From Prosthecobacter sp. (lineage in GTDB: Bacteria; Verrucomicrobiota; Verrucomicrobiia; Verrucomicrobiales; Verrucomicrobiaceae), in the NCBI GenBank assembly GCA_021733925.1, contig JAIPJY010000001.1:62001-126000 (forward strand): 64,000 nt of DNA. The letters run 5' to 3'. Below are positions 44,442 through 53,846 of the stretch, in pieces. The notes beneath the pieces are model-generated. The model did no database searches, was not told where the DNA came from, and saw only the letters and a list, made by a program, of their open reading frames with translations. The translations under genes were made by a program, and so were the position numbers. The number at the start of each line of letters is the position of its first letter. The stretch's first letter is position 1.

Positions 44442-47299
44442 GGCGCTTTGGGCAGTGGAACTTGCACCGGATGCATCAGATAGGCAATCAGATCGCGCAC
44501 CTGATCCGGCTGAAAGGCCAGCAGCAATCCCTCCGGCATCATGGACAGCGGCGACGTTTCCTGTTTGACGATGTCAGCACGGTCCAGGGTCAAAGTTTCG
44601 GTCATCGTGCGCAGCGTGATCGTTCGTGCGTTCGATTCCGTCACAACACCGCTCAGCACTCGGCCGTCTTTGTGCGTCAGCTGGCTCATGCGGAAGTCCG
44701 CGCTCACCACCCCGCTCGGATCGGCAATGTTTTCCAGCAGGTAGTCCAGATTCGCACGGCCTGAGCCCGTCAGATCAGGCCCAATCTTCCCGCCCTGCCC
44801 GTACATCGTGTGGCAGGATCCACAGATGAGGGAGAAAAGCATGCGGCCCTGGCTCAGATTCGCCTTGGCCAGCACGGCCGGAGTGAGCTGCGCCTTCACC
44901 TTTTCGATCAGCTCCTTTTTATCCGCCGCCGATTCACGCAGCTCACCCCACACCTCGACCAGTTGCTTCGTGAGCGCTTCATCTTTAAAAGCATTGATCT
45001 GGCGCGCATGAAAGGCGCTCAAGTCAGCCCGTGGGATCTTGCCGGCGGCCATTTCTTTGAGCAGCACTTTCGCAAATGCCGGGCGCGAGACCAAAGCATC
45101 AATGACCGTGGGACGATCACCCGGGGAGAACTTGCGATAGCTGCCCGCCAGCTTCTGCCCGATCTCAGGATCATTGAAGAGTGCGAGTCCGCGCACGGCC
45201 ACAGCGTTCAGTCCCCGCACTTCCAGCAGCTGCAGGCAAATCTCACGCAGATCATCCGGCCGGTTCTCGATCAGCGTCTTCAGCGCCGACTCCCGCGCAG
45301 TCAGATCCGCCTTCTCATCCAGCGCCAGCTTCTTCACATCATCCAGCGCCCGCCCGTCTCCAAAAAGAATACTCAATTCCTGAACCATCTGTTTCGTCGT
45401 CTCGGCTGTAGCTTGTTTTGTAGTCCCGGCTTTAGCCGGCTCTGCGTACCTAGTTCGGGCTTTAGCCCGCTCTGGATCCGCACCCGTCGCCTTCGCCACA
45501 AACCCCTCCCAAGCCTCCGGCTTCGCCGCCTTGCGAATGCCCTTGAACGCATCCGCCATCCCCTCAAGAATAAACTCCGTCTGCTCCACCTTCGCCTGTG
45601 CCAGCAGCTTGTTCAGCGCCTCCGGCTGCGTGGCCAGACTCCGCGCCATCCACCTCAGTGTCTTCGGCCAGGTGCAATCCTTCGCCAGCCTCACCAGCGC
45701 TGCCGGATCATCCTTCGCCAGCGGCGAAATGCCATACCATACCAGATACGGCAAAAACGGATCATTCGCATCCTCCGCGTGCGCCAGCAGCGCCGCTCCC
45801 AGTTCAGCGCGCTTGGCCACAGGCAGGCGCTGCAGCGTCGATGCCAGCGTTAGCCGCACAAAGCTCGACTTCTCCTCCTTCGCCATCTTAACCGCATCAA
45901 ATCCCAGCTCCGGATACACCGCGCCCGCCATCGGCCCCGTGATCGCATCGATCGGCGAGAACTGCGTCAGTTCACGGATCGCCAAAGCACGCGCATGTTC
46001 GTTCGCCGCGTTCAGATCCGCCTTCGGCCACGGCTTCCGCCAGGCAAACGGCGTCTCCGGCTTCTTCACCTCACCATGGCTGATGCGGAAAATTCTCCCG
46101 CTCGTGCGATGCACACCGGTCGAGTCATGGCACTCACCGGTATCACTCCAGTCCAGAATGAACCCGCTGCCATCCGGCCCCGTGCTGATTTCAATGCCAC
46201 GAAACCACGGATCATCGCTCAGAAAAACATCCGGCTCATGCTTGCCCACATAGCCGCTGCCGTTGCGCTCCAGCCGCTCCACATTCGCACGACGTCCATG
46301 CATGTTCAGCGTGAAGAGCTTGTTCCGGTATTTCGCCGGCCACTGCTCCGCCTGATAAATCATCATCCCAATGTGCGCATGGCCACCCCCCAGGCTGTTC
46401 GCTTTGCCACCGCGAGATTCGGTCCAGCTGCCACTGCGGTCGTAGTGATAGTGATCGGCGATGGTGTCGAGCTTCTCATACACCAACGGATTTTCCTTGC
46501 TGGAGTCCATGAGGTGCGCGCCCTGCATGAGATGCCACAGATGTCCCGTGACCGTGTTGATGAAGAACATCTCACCATCCTTGTCCCAGTCATGCCCCCA
46601 GGGGTTCGTCGTGCCATGCGTCAGCACTTCCACAATCTTCTTCTCCGGATGGTAGCGCCAGATGCCCCCCTTCATCGGCACTCGCTTCTCATCCGGCGTG
46701 CCCGGCACACCGAGCCTGCCCGGGCAGGAGTGTCCGCAGCGTCCATACAGCCAGCCATCAGGGCCAAAGCGCAATCCATTGGCAAAATTGTGATAGTTGT
46801 CCTTCGCCACCGTGAATCCATCAATCACCACCTCCGGCTCCCCGTCCGGAATATCATCATGGTTACGGTCAGGAATAAACAAGACCTGCGGCGGACACAT
46901 CAGCCACACCCCATCACGGCCCACCTCCACGCTGGTCAGCATCTGCACATCCTCCGTGAAAACCTTGCGCGTCTCCGCCACGCCATCCCAGTCCTTGTCT
47001 TCCAGAATGATGACCCGGTCCTTCAGCCCCAGATCAAACCGCTTTGCCCGCTCCGCATACGTGTAGTTCTCCGCCACCCACATGCGCCCGCGTGCATCCC
47101 ACGCCATGCCGATCGGATTCTGCACATCCGGCTCCGCAGCAAACAGCGTCGCCTTGAAACCCTCCGGCAGCTTCAGCATCTTCAACGCCTCCTTCGCCGG
47201 TGTCGGCTGCGGATTCCCCGGGTCACTGTTGTACAGCGCAGGAAACTCCGCAGCAGCGGCAAACGACGAAAAAACAAGGGCAAGCAGGACAGGCTTCAT
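44438..47299 (-). CDS. Secreted PVC dehydrogenase/HEAT/heme-binding protein
   Basis: 953 aa from ATG 47299 with a signal peptide (KPVLLALVFSSFAAAA). A propeller of the PVC membrane-bound-dehydrogenase type (about 35-430: FKATLFAAEPDVQNPIGMAWDARGRMWVAENY) precedes HEAT-like helices (about 430-830) and a heme domain with CGSCH and GGKIGPDLTGSG. It resembles the central and C-terminal parts of the protein at 8863-13008 without the jelly rolls. About residues 607-632 (ADPERAKARTRYAEP and following TTKQATAE) are encoded by a double dispersed repeat, so this loop is a recent insertion. Confidence 0.85.
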   Translation of the reverse strand: MKPVLLALVFSSFAAAAEFPALYNSDPGNPQPTPAKEALKMLKLPEGFKATLFAAEPDVQNPIGMAWDARGRMWVAENYTYAERAKRFDLGLKDRVIILEDKDWDGVAETRKVFTEDVQMLTSVEVGRDGVWLMCPPQVLFIPDRNHDDIPDGEPEVVIDGFTVAKDNYHNFANGLRFGPDGWLYGRCGHSCPGRLGVPGTPDEKRVPMKGGIWRYHPEKKIVEVLTHGTTNPWGHDWDKDGEMFFINTVTGHLWHLMQGAHLMDSSKENPLVYEKLDTIADHYHYDRSGSWTESRGGKANSLGGGHAHIGMMIYQAEQWPAKYRNKLFTLNMHGRRANVERLERNGSGYVGKHEPDVFLSDDPWFRGIEISTGPDGSGFILDWSDTGECHDSTGVHRTSGRIFRISHGEVKKPETPFAWRKPWPKADLNAANEHARALAIRELTQFSPIDAITGPMAGAVYPELGFDAVKMAKEEKSSFVRLTLASTLQRLPVAKRAELGAALLAHAEDANDPFLPYLVWYGISPLAKDDPAALVRLAKDCTWPKTLRWMARSLATQPEALNKLLAQAKVEQTEFILEGMADAFKGIRKAAKPEAWEGFVAKATGADPERAKARTRYAEPAKAGTTKQATAETTKQMVQELSILFGDGRALDDVKKLALDEKADLTARESALKTLIENRPDDLREICLQLLEVRGLNAVAVRGLALFNDPEIGQKLAGSYRKFSPGDRPTVIDALVSRPAFAKVLLKEMAAGKIPRADLSAFHARQINAFKDEALTKQLVEVWGELRESAADKKELIEKVKAQLTPAVLAKANLSQGRMLFSLICGSCHTMYGQGGKIGPDLTGSGRANLDYLLENIADPSGVVSADFRMSQLTHKDGRVLSGVVTESNARTITLRTMTETLTLDRADIVKQETSPLSMMPEGLLLAFQPDQVRDLIAYLMHPVQVPLPKAP
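45414..45475. repeat. Double dispersed palindrome inserted in frame in a HEAT region
   Basis: Two tandem units are seen: one with stem CCGGCT/AGCCGG (45426-45439) and one with CGGGCT/AGCCCG (45456-45469). They match the element at 50105-50145, sharing tgttttgtagtccc and the stem-loop-ctctgg layout. The insertion length keeps the reading frame of the large heme-binding protein open. Confidence 0.7.
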
Positions 47300-47787
47300 G
47301 GAAGCCAAAGCCTATTGCGGACTGATAATCTGACAACATACTCCAATAATAAAATAAGGGCGTGAAGGGCCACTCGGTTAAGAGCGGTCATCGCGGAATT
47401 GACCATCGCAGACCAAAGGGTCCCGGAGCACGGACTTCCAGTCCGCAGCACTCCGCTTGCACCCATGTCTCCGCACGGATCTCCAGCATCTCGACCTCCA
47501 GCGTGGTGTCTTGCTGAACGTCCTTGTCTGACTGACTCCATCTTCCACCCAGACGCAGCTTGCCTCTGCATAGCGCAGCGAAGAACGGGCCACGCAGCAG
47601 CTCAGCACCATAGGTGCGGTCTATCGCAGCCCAGGGCAACGCCCTGGGTTTCCGCCATCAAATCCGGAAAGCAAATCCAGCACTCCGCCACACGCATAGA
47701 CCACCAGAAGCGTTTTCAACACGCCCCGCCGCACCCAAACCGTGCCGCTATCTCCCAACCCCCCGCTCACATTCTTCCTCCCCCTCA
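47300..47787. repeat. Intergenic block of dispersed repeats
   Basis: 488 bp with no convincing gene. Recognisable palindromes are CGGACT/AGTCCG (47431-47445), GCACC/GGTGC near 47614-47626 and CCCAGGGC/GCCCTGGG (47630-47648, loop AAC). The part 47300-47400 upstream of the heme-binding protein gene should contain its promoter, but none was defined. Confidence 0.6.
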
Positions 47788-48555
47788 TCACCCCCAGATC
47801 AACCACGTAGCCGCAAACGCCGTCAGCCAGAACAGCACATTCTCAAACAGCTTCTGCGGCAGTCGTTTCAGAATCCACCACCCAATCACAACGCCCACCA
47901 CCACACACGGCATCAAGGTCAGATTCGTCATCAGCGACTTCGGATTGATGATACCCAGATCGGCGTTGAACGGCACCTTGAAGAGGTTGATGAACAAAAA
48001 GAAACGGCTGAAGACCCCCAGATACTCCTTCTTCTCCAGGTGCTGCGCCAGCAGATAGACCGTCATCACCGGTCCAGCCGCATTGGCCAGCATGGTCACC
48101 ACACCCGCCAGAAAGCCCATCCCCCAGGTGAAAACCTTGTGCTCCGTGAGGGCTAGGAAGTCCTGCCGCCGCTTGTTCAGCACCCAGTTAAAAATGAGCA
48201 GCACAATGATGATCCAGCCGATCACCACCCGCGCCATTGCATTGTCAAATTTACCCAGCAGCAGCCACCCCACCACCACCCCCGCAATCGCCGGCGGCAC
48301 CATCGGCACAATGCGCCGCCAGCTCCCGCCCTTGCGGTTGATCAGGTAGCCCATGAAGTCGGCAGCAATGAGCATCGGCAAAATCACCCCCACCGACTGC
48401 TTCGCCCCAAAGATCTGCGCCATCAGCACCACATTCAGCGTCGAAGTCCCCGAAAGCCCCGCCTTCGACATCCCAATGCACATCGCCCCCAGCGCCGCGA
48501 GCACAAGCGACCAGACATCAGCGGGCAGGAGCGTGTGATCAGTGAGCCAGGTCAT
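47788..48555 (-). CDS. TauE/SafE-family sulfite or organosulfonate exporter
   Basis: 255 aa from ATG 48555; a start seven codons earlier is possible. Seven to eight hydrophobic helices are seen, with the duplicated family motif beginning LAALGAMCIGMSKAGLSGTSTLNVVLMAQIFGAK and echoed by VFTWGMGFLAGVVTMLANAAGPVM. The family moves sulfite, sulfonates or related small anions across the inner membrane. In a region with sulfatases, export of sulfur oxyanions released from sulfated glycans is attractive but inferred. Confidence 0.85.
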   Translation of the reverse strand: MTWLTDHTLLPADVWSLVLAALGAMCIGMSKAGLSGTSTLNVVLMAQIFGAKQSVGVILPMLIAADFMGYLINRKGGSWRRIVPMVPPAIAGVVVGWLLLGKFDNAMARVVIGWIIIVLLIFNWVLNKRRQDFLALTEHKVFTWGMGFLAGVVTMLANAAGPVMTVYLLAQHLEKKEYLGVFSRFFLFINLFKVPFNADLGIINPKSLMTNLTLMPCVVVGVVIGWWILKRLPQKLFENVLFWLTAFAATWLIWG

Positions 48556-48953
48556 GGGCCAGGACGAATGCCGCATGCCGAACCCCGGACAAGCACGGAT
48601 TCATGAAAGTACTATCGAGCTTGAGCTCGTTCTGGAAACACGCCGTCTCCTCGGAGACGGCCAGTCCATTTGGAAGGGCATCACTGAATAGGATCCATCT
48701 AAAGCGCGTAGCGCTGGCACAATCGTAGCCGTGGGTGCTAACCCACGGTTCGCGCAACCACGTTCGTTTCTATTCCGTGGAACCGCGTAGCGGTGACACA
48801 GATCTCCCTTCCTCTCCCCGCGCTTCCATTCTGCCCCAGCGCGGCGTGGTCCGCACATTCCATGTGCGGCGCTCCGCCATCTCCCATCACTCCTCATCCT
48901 CCAACACCCCTCTCCTCAACCATCGCCAACCACCGCAAACAACCGCCAACCTC
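48556..48953. repeat. Intergenic block of dispersed repeats
   Basis: 398 bp without a credible gene, packed with palindromes: GCCGTCTCC/GGAGACGGC (48642-48661), CCGTGGGT/ACCCACGG (48729-48748), ACCGC/GCGGT (48782-48793) and CCGCACAT/ATGTGCGG (48851-48869). The last, with its left flank, matches 22669-22697 in 28 of 29 positions. The order of different repeat types suggests repeated nesting of small elements. Confidence 0.65.
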
Positions 48954-50246
48954 TTAAAGCGCCATCAACGGCGCAGGCACCAGAAACGCATGCTGCTCCA
49001 GCAAACTCCACGTCCCATTCCAAGACAAATACGGCGTGAAATACACCACCAGCGTATACGCCAGCGCCACCGGCAAAATACCCAGCCTCGCCACCCAGCG
49101 CGGAAACCAATGCCTCGGCTGCTCATGGCGCATCGCCCGGTTCATGGCCCACCCGGTAAGAATGCGCGCCGGAAAAATGAAGATCACAAACAGCAGGCTC
49201 GGCAGCCACGCCAGCTCACGCGGCGTGAGTTCAATCTTCAGCAAATACAGCGGCACTGCAAACAGCAGCGTGATCAGCAGCGCAAACCAAAACGCCAGCG
49301 GTGCCCGCAGAAACAACCGCCGCACCTCACGCAGCTCAAAGATCGCACTGAAGCGATTCGTCTGCGCGAAATGCGCCTGCAAAAACGGCAGATGAATCGC
49401 CACAAGCAGCAGCAGCAATCCGCCCAGCAGCGAGAGCAGCACCGAACCCCCAACCGGCAGACGCGTGGCCGCAAGCAGGATTCCCACCGGAACAATCAAC
49501 CACAGCAGCGCTCCCACAAACCCACGCAGGCCCAGCCAGAAATAAAACGGCAGGCGCAGGCCCATGACATAATCGGTGATGGTGCTCTGGAGGTTGCCGA
49601 ACTTCCCCGGGGTGCGCAGCCAGCGCCTGAAACGCAGCGGCTGCGGCCACAAAAAATGCCGCAGCTTCCCGCCGCGCAGGCAGGCCCACACAATGTGCGC
49701 GAGTGTGAGCACAATCACGACGATCAGCCCCGCATGCCACGCCTTCGCAATCCCACTGCCAGGAGAGATCAGTTCGGCATCACGCCAAAAATCGGACAGC
49801 AGGCGTGCCGGCCACACCACGATCCAAACACCCGCTGCAATGCTGCCCAGCACGGCGGCCTTGCGCACGCCAATAAAGCCATCACGGAATCGCCCCGTGC
49901 GGGCAATCGTCCCACTCACATGCAGCAAGTAACCCAGACTGAGGAAATTCAGCACCGGAATCACCGAGCACGCAGCCAGCAAAACGAGCAACGCGGCCAA
50001 GCCAAAAAGCCAGTCGAGCCCCGAGGCGATCTTGCCGAAAAAACGTGGTCGCTCCACCAATGACCCTGTGGCACTTGGGCTGTCATGTGGCCCCACTGAG
50101 AGCGTGTTTTGTAGTCCCGCCTTTAGGCGGTCCGGTCCGCTCTGGAGGAGTTCAGAGCTTGTCTGCGCCGGAGGTGCCACTGCTGCCTCACCCGGAACGG
50201 GCAGGGGAGGGGGCGGTGGAATGAGCAGCGGAGAAAGTTCAGACAT
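48954..50246 (-). CDS. Multi-pass membrane protein of unknown function
   Basis: About 430 aa from ATG 50246 (or 50258). A Pro-rich cytoplasmic N terminus (LIPPPPPLPVPGEAAV) is followed by about eight hydrophobic helices (LAALLVLLAACSVIPVLNFLSLGYLL, VVIVLTLAHIVWACL, LLSLLGGLLLLLVAI). It resembles DUF4013-like bacterial membrane proteins only loosely. Residues about 34-47 (LQSGPDRLKAGLQNT) come from a dispersed repeat in frame. It is divergent from the DUF1549 gene with 108 bp between starts. Confidence 0.7.
   Translation of the reverse strand: MSELSPLLIPPPPPLPVPGEAAVAPPAQTSSELLQSGPDRLKAGLQNTLSVGPHDSPSATGSLVERPRFFGKIASGLDWLFGLAALLVLLAACSVIPVLNFLSLGYLLHVSGTIARTGRFRDGFIGVRKAAVLGSIAAGVWIVVWPARLLSDFWRDAELISPGSGIAKAWHAGLIVVIVLTLAHIVWACLRGGKLRHFLWPQPLRFRRWLRTPGKFGNLQSTITDYVMGLRLPFYFWLGLRGFVGALLWLIVPVGILLAATRLPVGGSVLLSLLGGLLLLLVAIHLPFLQAHFAQTNRFSAIFELREVRRLFLRAPLAFWFALLITLLFAVPLYLLKIELTPRELAWLPSLLFVIFIFPARILTGWAMNRAMRHEQPRHWFPRWVARLGILPVALAYTLVVYFTPYLSWNGTWSLLEQHAFLVPAPLMAL
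50105..50145. repeat. Dispersed palindrome inserted in frame in a membrane protein
   Basis: Stem CCGCCT/AGGCGG (50117-50130) with the same left (tgttttgtagtccc) and right (ctctgg) flanks as the element inside the gene at 44438-47299. Here it is read in another frame as LQSGPDRLKAGLQNT within the cytoplasmic N terminus. Confidence 0.7.
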
Positions 50247-50354
50247 GCGGGAAAGCATATGAAAGTCTGTATTGATCTGATGGTTGCAAAGATTGTGAGG
50301 AAACCGAATCTGCATTCGCGTGTTACAGACAGGCTGCAAGCGCAGCATCCCGTC

Positions 50355-52016
50355 ATGAATTCCGCCCCTCCCTCCTCAAACTGGCTGCTCTGGCTGCGCA
50401 ATACGGCCATTCTCGGAGCGCTGGCAGTAGGCGCATTCTTGGGGGTGGCTGAACTGCTGACCCCCCCGGTGGCTGAGCTTGGAAGCGCTCCCGGTCTGCC
50501 TAAAGCGCAGTTGGAAGACATTCAGCGGACAGCGCAGGCGGTGAATGCGGACTTTGAAAAAGCATGGGCTCAGCAGCAGATCCTGCCCACCGCAAAAACC
50601 GATGACCTCACTTTGGTGCGCCGCCTTTCCCTGGCACTCACAGGCAGCATTCCATCCTTGCAGGAGATCCGCATGCTGGAGTCCCTGAAAAGCGCGGACG
50701 TGCCCCAATGGTGGCTGTCCCACCTGCTGTCGGACCGCCGCACCAGCGACTATCTCGCAGAACGTCTGGCCCGTGTCTATGTGGGCATCGAAAACGGCCC
50801 CTTCCTGATGTACCGCCGCCGCCGGCTGGTGGACTGGCTCAGCGACTCAATCCAGCAAAACCGCCCTTATGACCAGGTCGCCCGCGCCTTGATCGATTCC
50901 AACGGCGTCTGGACCACCAATCCGGAAGTGAACTTCGTCACGGTGACCAACCAGATGAACAAAAAGGGCCCAGACGAGGTGAAACTCGCCGCCAAAGTGA
51001 GTCGTGCCTTTCTCGGCGTCCGCATCGACTGCGTCCAGTGCCACGACGGCAAGCTCGGCAGCACCTGGAAGCAGACCGATTTCCATCAGCTCGCCGCCTT
51101 CTTCGGCCAGGCAGACTTTTCCTTGAACGGCCTGCGCGATGATCCCAAGCAAAACTACAAAGTCCGCTACCTGGGCAAGATGGAGGATGAAAAGGTGCCT
51201 GCCAAAGTGCCGTGGAAGCCTGAACTGCTGCCCTCCAGCGGCACGCCACGTGAAAAGCTGGCCACCTGGGTCACGGCAAAGGAAAACAAGGCCTTTGCGC
51301 GTGCCATGGTCAACCGCATGTGGGCGCTGCTGTTCAATCGTCCTCTGGTCGCGCCCGTGGATGAAATCCCTCTCGAGGGACCCTTTCCTGCCGGCATGGA
51401 ATTGCTGGCCGATGATTTCATCTCGCATGGTTACGACATGCAACGCCTGATCCGTGTGATCGTCGGCACGCAAGCCTTCCAGATGTCCAGCCAGTCCAGC
51501 GACCCTGACCATCCGGTGACAGTGGCGGCGGAGAATGCCTGGGCGGCGTTCCCAGTGACACGTCTGCGCCCCGAGCAGATGGCCGGCAGCGTCATCCAGG
51601 CCGCCTCGCTCAGCACCATCGATGCAGAGACGCATGTCCTCTTCCGCCTCAAGCGCGACATCGACGTGACCAACTTCGTGAAACGCTACGGCGACTCCGG
51701 CGAGGACACCTTTGACGATGGCGGCGGCACCATCCCCCAGCGCCTTCTGCTGATGAATGGCAACATGATCAGCAACAACACCGGCAACAATCCACTCATC
51801 AACGCGAGCACCCGCATCGGCATGCTGTCCCCTGACAATGCCACCGCTGTGGAGGCCGCCTACCTTTCCATTTTCACCCGCCGCCCCACACCGGCCGAGC
51901 AATCCCACTTCACCGGCCTGTTGGCCACCTCCAAGAGCAGAAGCTCGCGCAGCATCGCCATGTCCGACCTCTACTGGACCCTCATGAACGCCACCGAGTT
52001 CTCCTGGAATCACTGA
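50355..52016 (+). CDS. DUF1549/DUF1553 (PSCyt2/PSD1) protein
   Basis: 553 aa from ATG 50355. One N-terminal membrane helix (LRNTAILGALAVGAFLGVAEL) anchors the protein. The DUF1549 part (about 55-240) ends in RIDCVQCHDGKLGSTWKQTDFHQLAAFF with a heme-like CxxCH, and the DUF1553 part (about 300-540) has LATWVTAKENKAFARAMVNRMWALLF and RLIRVIVGTQAFQMSS. These proteins occur in PVC bacteria almost always with a DUF1501 partner, which is found next downstream. They are suspected to act in extracellular glycan oxidation, without proven chemistry. Confidence 0.9.
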   Translation: MNSAPPSSNWLLWLRNTAILGALAVGAFLGVAELLTPPVAELGSAPGLPKAQLEDIQRTAQAVNADFEKAWAQQQILPTAKTDDLTLVRRLSLALTGSIPSLQEIRMLESLKSADVPQWWLSHLLSDRRTSDYLAERLARVYVGIENGPFLMYRRRRLVDWLSDSIQQNRPYDQVARALIDSNGVWTTNPEVNFVTVTNQMNKKGPDEVKLAAKVSRAFLGVRIDCVQCHDGKLGSTWKQTDFHQLAAFFGQADFSLNGLRDDPKQNYKVRYLGKMEDEKVPAKVPWKPELLPSSGTPREKLATWVTAKENKAFARAMVNRMWALLFNRPLVAPVDEIPLEGPFPAGMELLADDFISHGYDMQRLIRVIVGTQAFQMSSQSSDPDHPVTVAAENAWAAFPVTRLRPEQMAGSVIQAASLSTIDAETHVLFRLKRDIDVTNFVKRYGDSGEDTFDDGGGTIPQRLLLMNGNMISNNTGNNPLINASTRIGMLSPDNATAVEAAYLSIFTRRPTPAEQSHFTGLLATSKSRSSRSIAMSDLYWTLMNATEFSWNH

Positions 52017-52550
52017 AGCCATGAACCCGAGCGGCACAGTCAAAAGCGCCACTTGTATCTCCAAGGTGGTAGGCTGTGCCGTCTGTGTGAGTCCGAGTGC
52101 AAGGGGGCCAGAAATAGAGAGAGGAGATTCACTTCGTGTTGTTCTGAATCTCCATCGACGTCACAACGCGTCACTCCTCTCCCCGTCGAGGACACGTTGG
52201 GTATCACCAGCCGTCGGGGAGAGGTCGGGTGAGGGGTCATCCAAGCCCTTCAAGTGCCGTTGGTTCTCGACGTCCCCAAGCTCCATACCCTTTCCCAGCG
52301 CCTCGCAACACGCCAGCCCCAACGGGGCTGCGCATCACAGCGAAGGGTTGCCGAGCCTCAGCGAGGCTACCCTGGTACAGGCCGCACCCCTCCGGACAGC
52401 AAACCCAGCGCCCCCTTTTCCCACCGCGCCTTCCAGCAGCGTCCCAACGCCCCTCCGCCGCATTCCGCGTCCTCGCTCTCGCCCAGCACTCGTTTCCCCC
52501 GGCGTTAACCATTCGTCATTCGTCATTCTGCATTCGTCATTTTTCACGCC
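52017..52550. repeat. Intergenic repeat block separating the DUF1549 and DUF1501 genes
   Basis: 534 bp with no credible gene. It has a stem CCTCTCCCC/GGGGAGAGG with a long loop (52176-52224), CAGCCCC/GGGGCTG (52314-52330), AGCCTC/GAGGCT (52354-52368) and, just before the next ATG, tandem CATTCGTCATT copies (52508-52545). Genes of this pair are usually adjacent, so the block has probably been inserted between them. Confidence 0.65.
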
Positions 52551-53846
52551 ATGAACACCTCTCCCTGCCACAGCCCCTCTCATCTCACCCGCCGCTCCCT
52601 CCTCCGCGGCACCGGAGCCGCAGGCATCTCCTGGCTCACCCCTCTCGCCGATCTCCTCGCCGTCGAAGCCGAATCCGCCCCCATCGGCAAACCCGCCCGC
52701 TCCGTCATCCTCCTCTGGCTCGGCGGAGCCGCCTCCCAGCTCGACACCTTCGACCCGCATCCTGAAACAACGATCGGCGGCGGCGTCAAAACCATCCCCA
52801 CCGCCATCAAAGGCGTGAACTTCGCTGCCGGTCTCGAACAAACCGCCAGCGTCATGCAGGACGTCTCATTGATCCGTTCCATGGTCAGCAAAGAAGGCGA
52901 CCACGAACGCGCCTTTTACAACATCAAGACCGGCTACCGCCCCGATCCCACCCTCATCCATCCCAGTATCGGCGCCATCGTCTGCCACGAACTGCCCGAG
53001 GCCAAAATCGAAATCCCCACCCACGTCTCCATCCTCCCAAATCAATGGCCCGCACGCGGCGGCTTCTTCGGTGCTCAATACGACGCCTTCCAAATGTACG
53101 ACCCCAAGTCCCCCGTGCCAGATGTCAAAGCACGCGTGGATGACAAGCGCCTCGACCGCCGCATGGAAGGCCTCGCCGTGGTCGAGCAGGCCTTTGCACG
53201 CGGACGCGAGCCCGACATGGATCAAAACAAAACCCTGCACCAGATCTCCATGCAGCGTGCGCGGAACATGATGTCCTCCGATCAATTGAAGGCCTTCAAT
53301 GTGACAGACGCCCCAGCCAAAGAACTCAACGCCTATGGCGACACCCCCTTTGGTCGCGGCTGCTTCGCCGCCGTCCGCCTCATCCAGGCCGGCGTCCGCT
53401 GCGTCGAAGTCACCCTCAACGGCTGGGACACCCACGCCAACAACTTCGAAGGCCAGGCCACCCAGGTCAAAATCCTCGACGCCGCCTACGCCTCCCTGAT
53501 CCGCGACCTCAAAAAACTCAACCTCCTCGAAAGCACCATCGTCGTCTGCGGCGGCGAGTTTGGCCGCACCCCCAAGATCAACAACGTCGGTGGTCGTGAT
53601 CACTGGCCCCACGCCTTCAGCATGCTCGTCTCCGGTGGCGGATTCGCCGGTGGTCGCGTCATCGGCTCCACCGATCCCCAAGGTGAGAAGCAGGAGCCCG
53701 AAAAACCCGTCCTCGTCGAAGACCTCCACGCCACCGTTCAAAACCTCCTCGGCATCGATTACAGCCGCGAAGTCATGACCCCCGTCGGCCGCCCCATGGC
53801 CCTCAGCAAAGGCGAGCCCGTCAAAGAACTCCAAGCCCACGCCTGA
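52551..53846 (+). CDS. DUF1501 protein with Tat signal
   Basis: 431 aa. A twin-arginine signal (TRRSLLRGTGAAGISWL) sends the folded protein across the membrane. Family landmarks are SVILLWLGGAASQLDTFDPHP, LIRSMVSKEGDHERAFYNIKTG, VCGGEFGRTPKINNVGGRDHWPHAFSM and GGGFAGGRVIG, typical of DUF1501, an alkaline-phosphatase/sulfatase-like fold. It is the usual partner of the DUF1549/DUF1553 protein. It ends at a TGATCA shared with the converging cytochrome gene. Confidence 0.92.
   Translation: MNTSPCHSPSHLTRRSLLRGTGAAGISWLTPLADLLAVEAESAPIGKPARSVILLWLGGAASQLDTFDPHPETTIGGGVKTIPTAIKGVNFAAGLEQTASVMQDVSLIRSMVSKEGDHERAFYNIKTGYRPDPTLIHPSIGAIVCHELPEAKIEIPTHVSILPNQWPARGGFFGAQYDAFQMYDPKSPVPDVKARVDDKRLDRRMEGLAVVEQAFARGREPDMDQNKTLHQISMQRARNMMSSDQLKAFNVTDAPAKELNAYGDTPFGRGCFAAVRLIQAGVRCVEVTLNGWDTHANNFEGQATQVKILDAAYASLIRDLKKLNLLESTIVVCGGEFGRTPKINNVGGRDHWPHAFSMLVSGGGFAGGRVIGSTDPQGEKQEPEKPVLVEDLHATVQNLLGIDYSREVMTPVGRPMALSKGEPVKELQAHA

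Noticed and set aside
45995-47365. 456-codon open frame opposite the large heme-binding protein
   Set aside because: Arg/His-rich shadow of the real gene without start signals or motifs.
48735-50063. 442-codon plus-strand frame rich in Arg, Gln and His
   Set aside because: It begins in a repeat block and runs antisense through the membrane protein gene; the hydrophobic helices of the other strand are far more credible.
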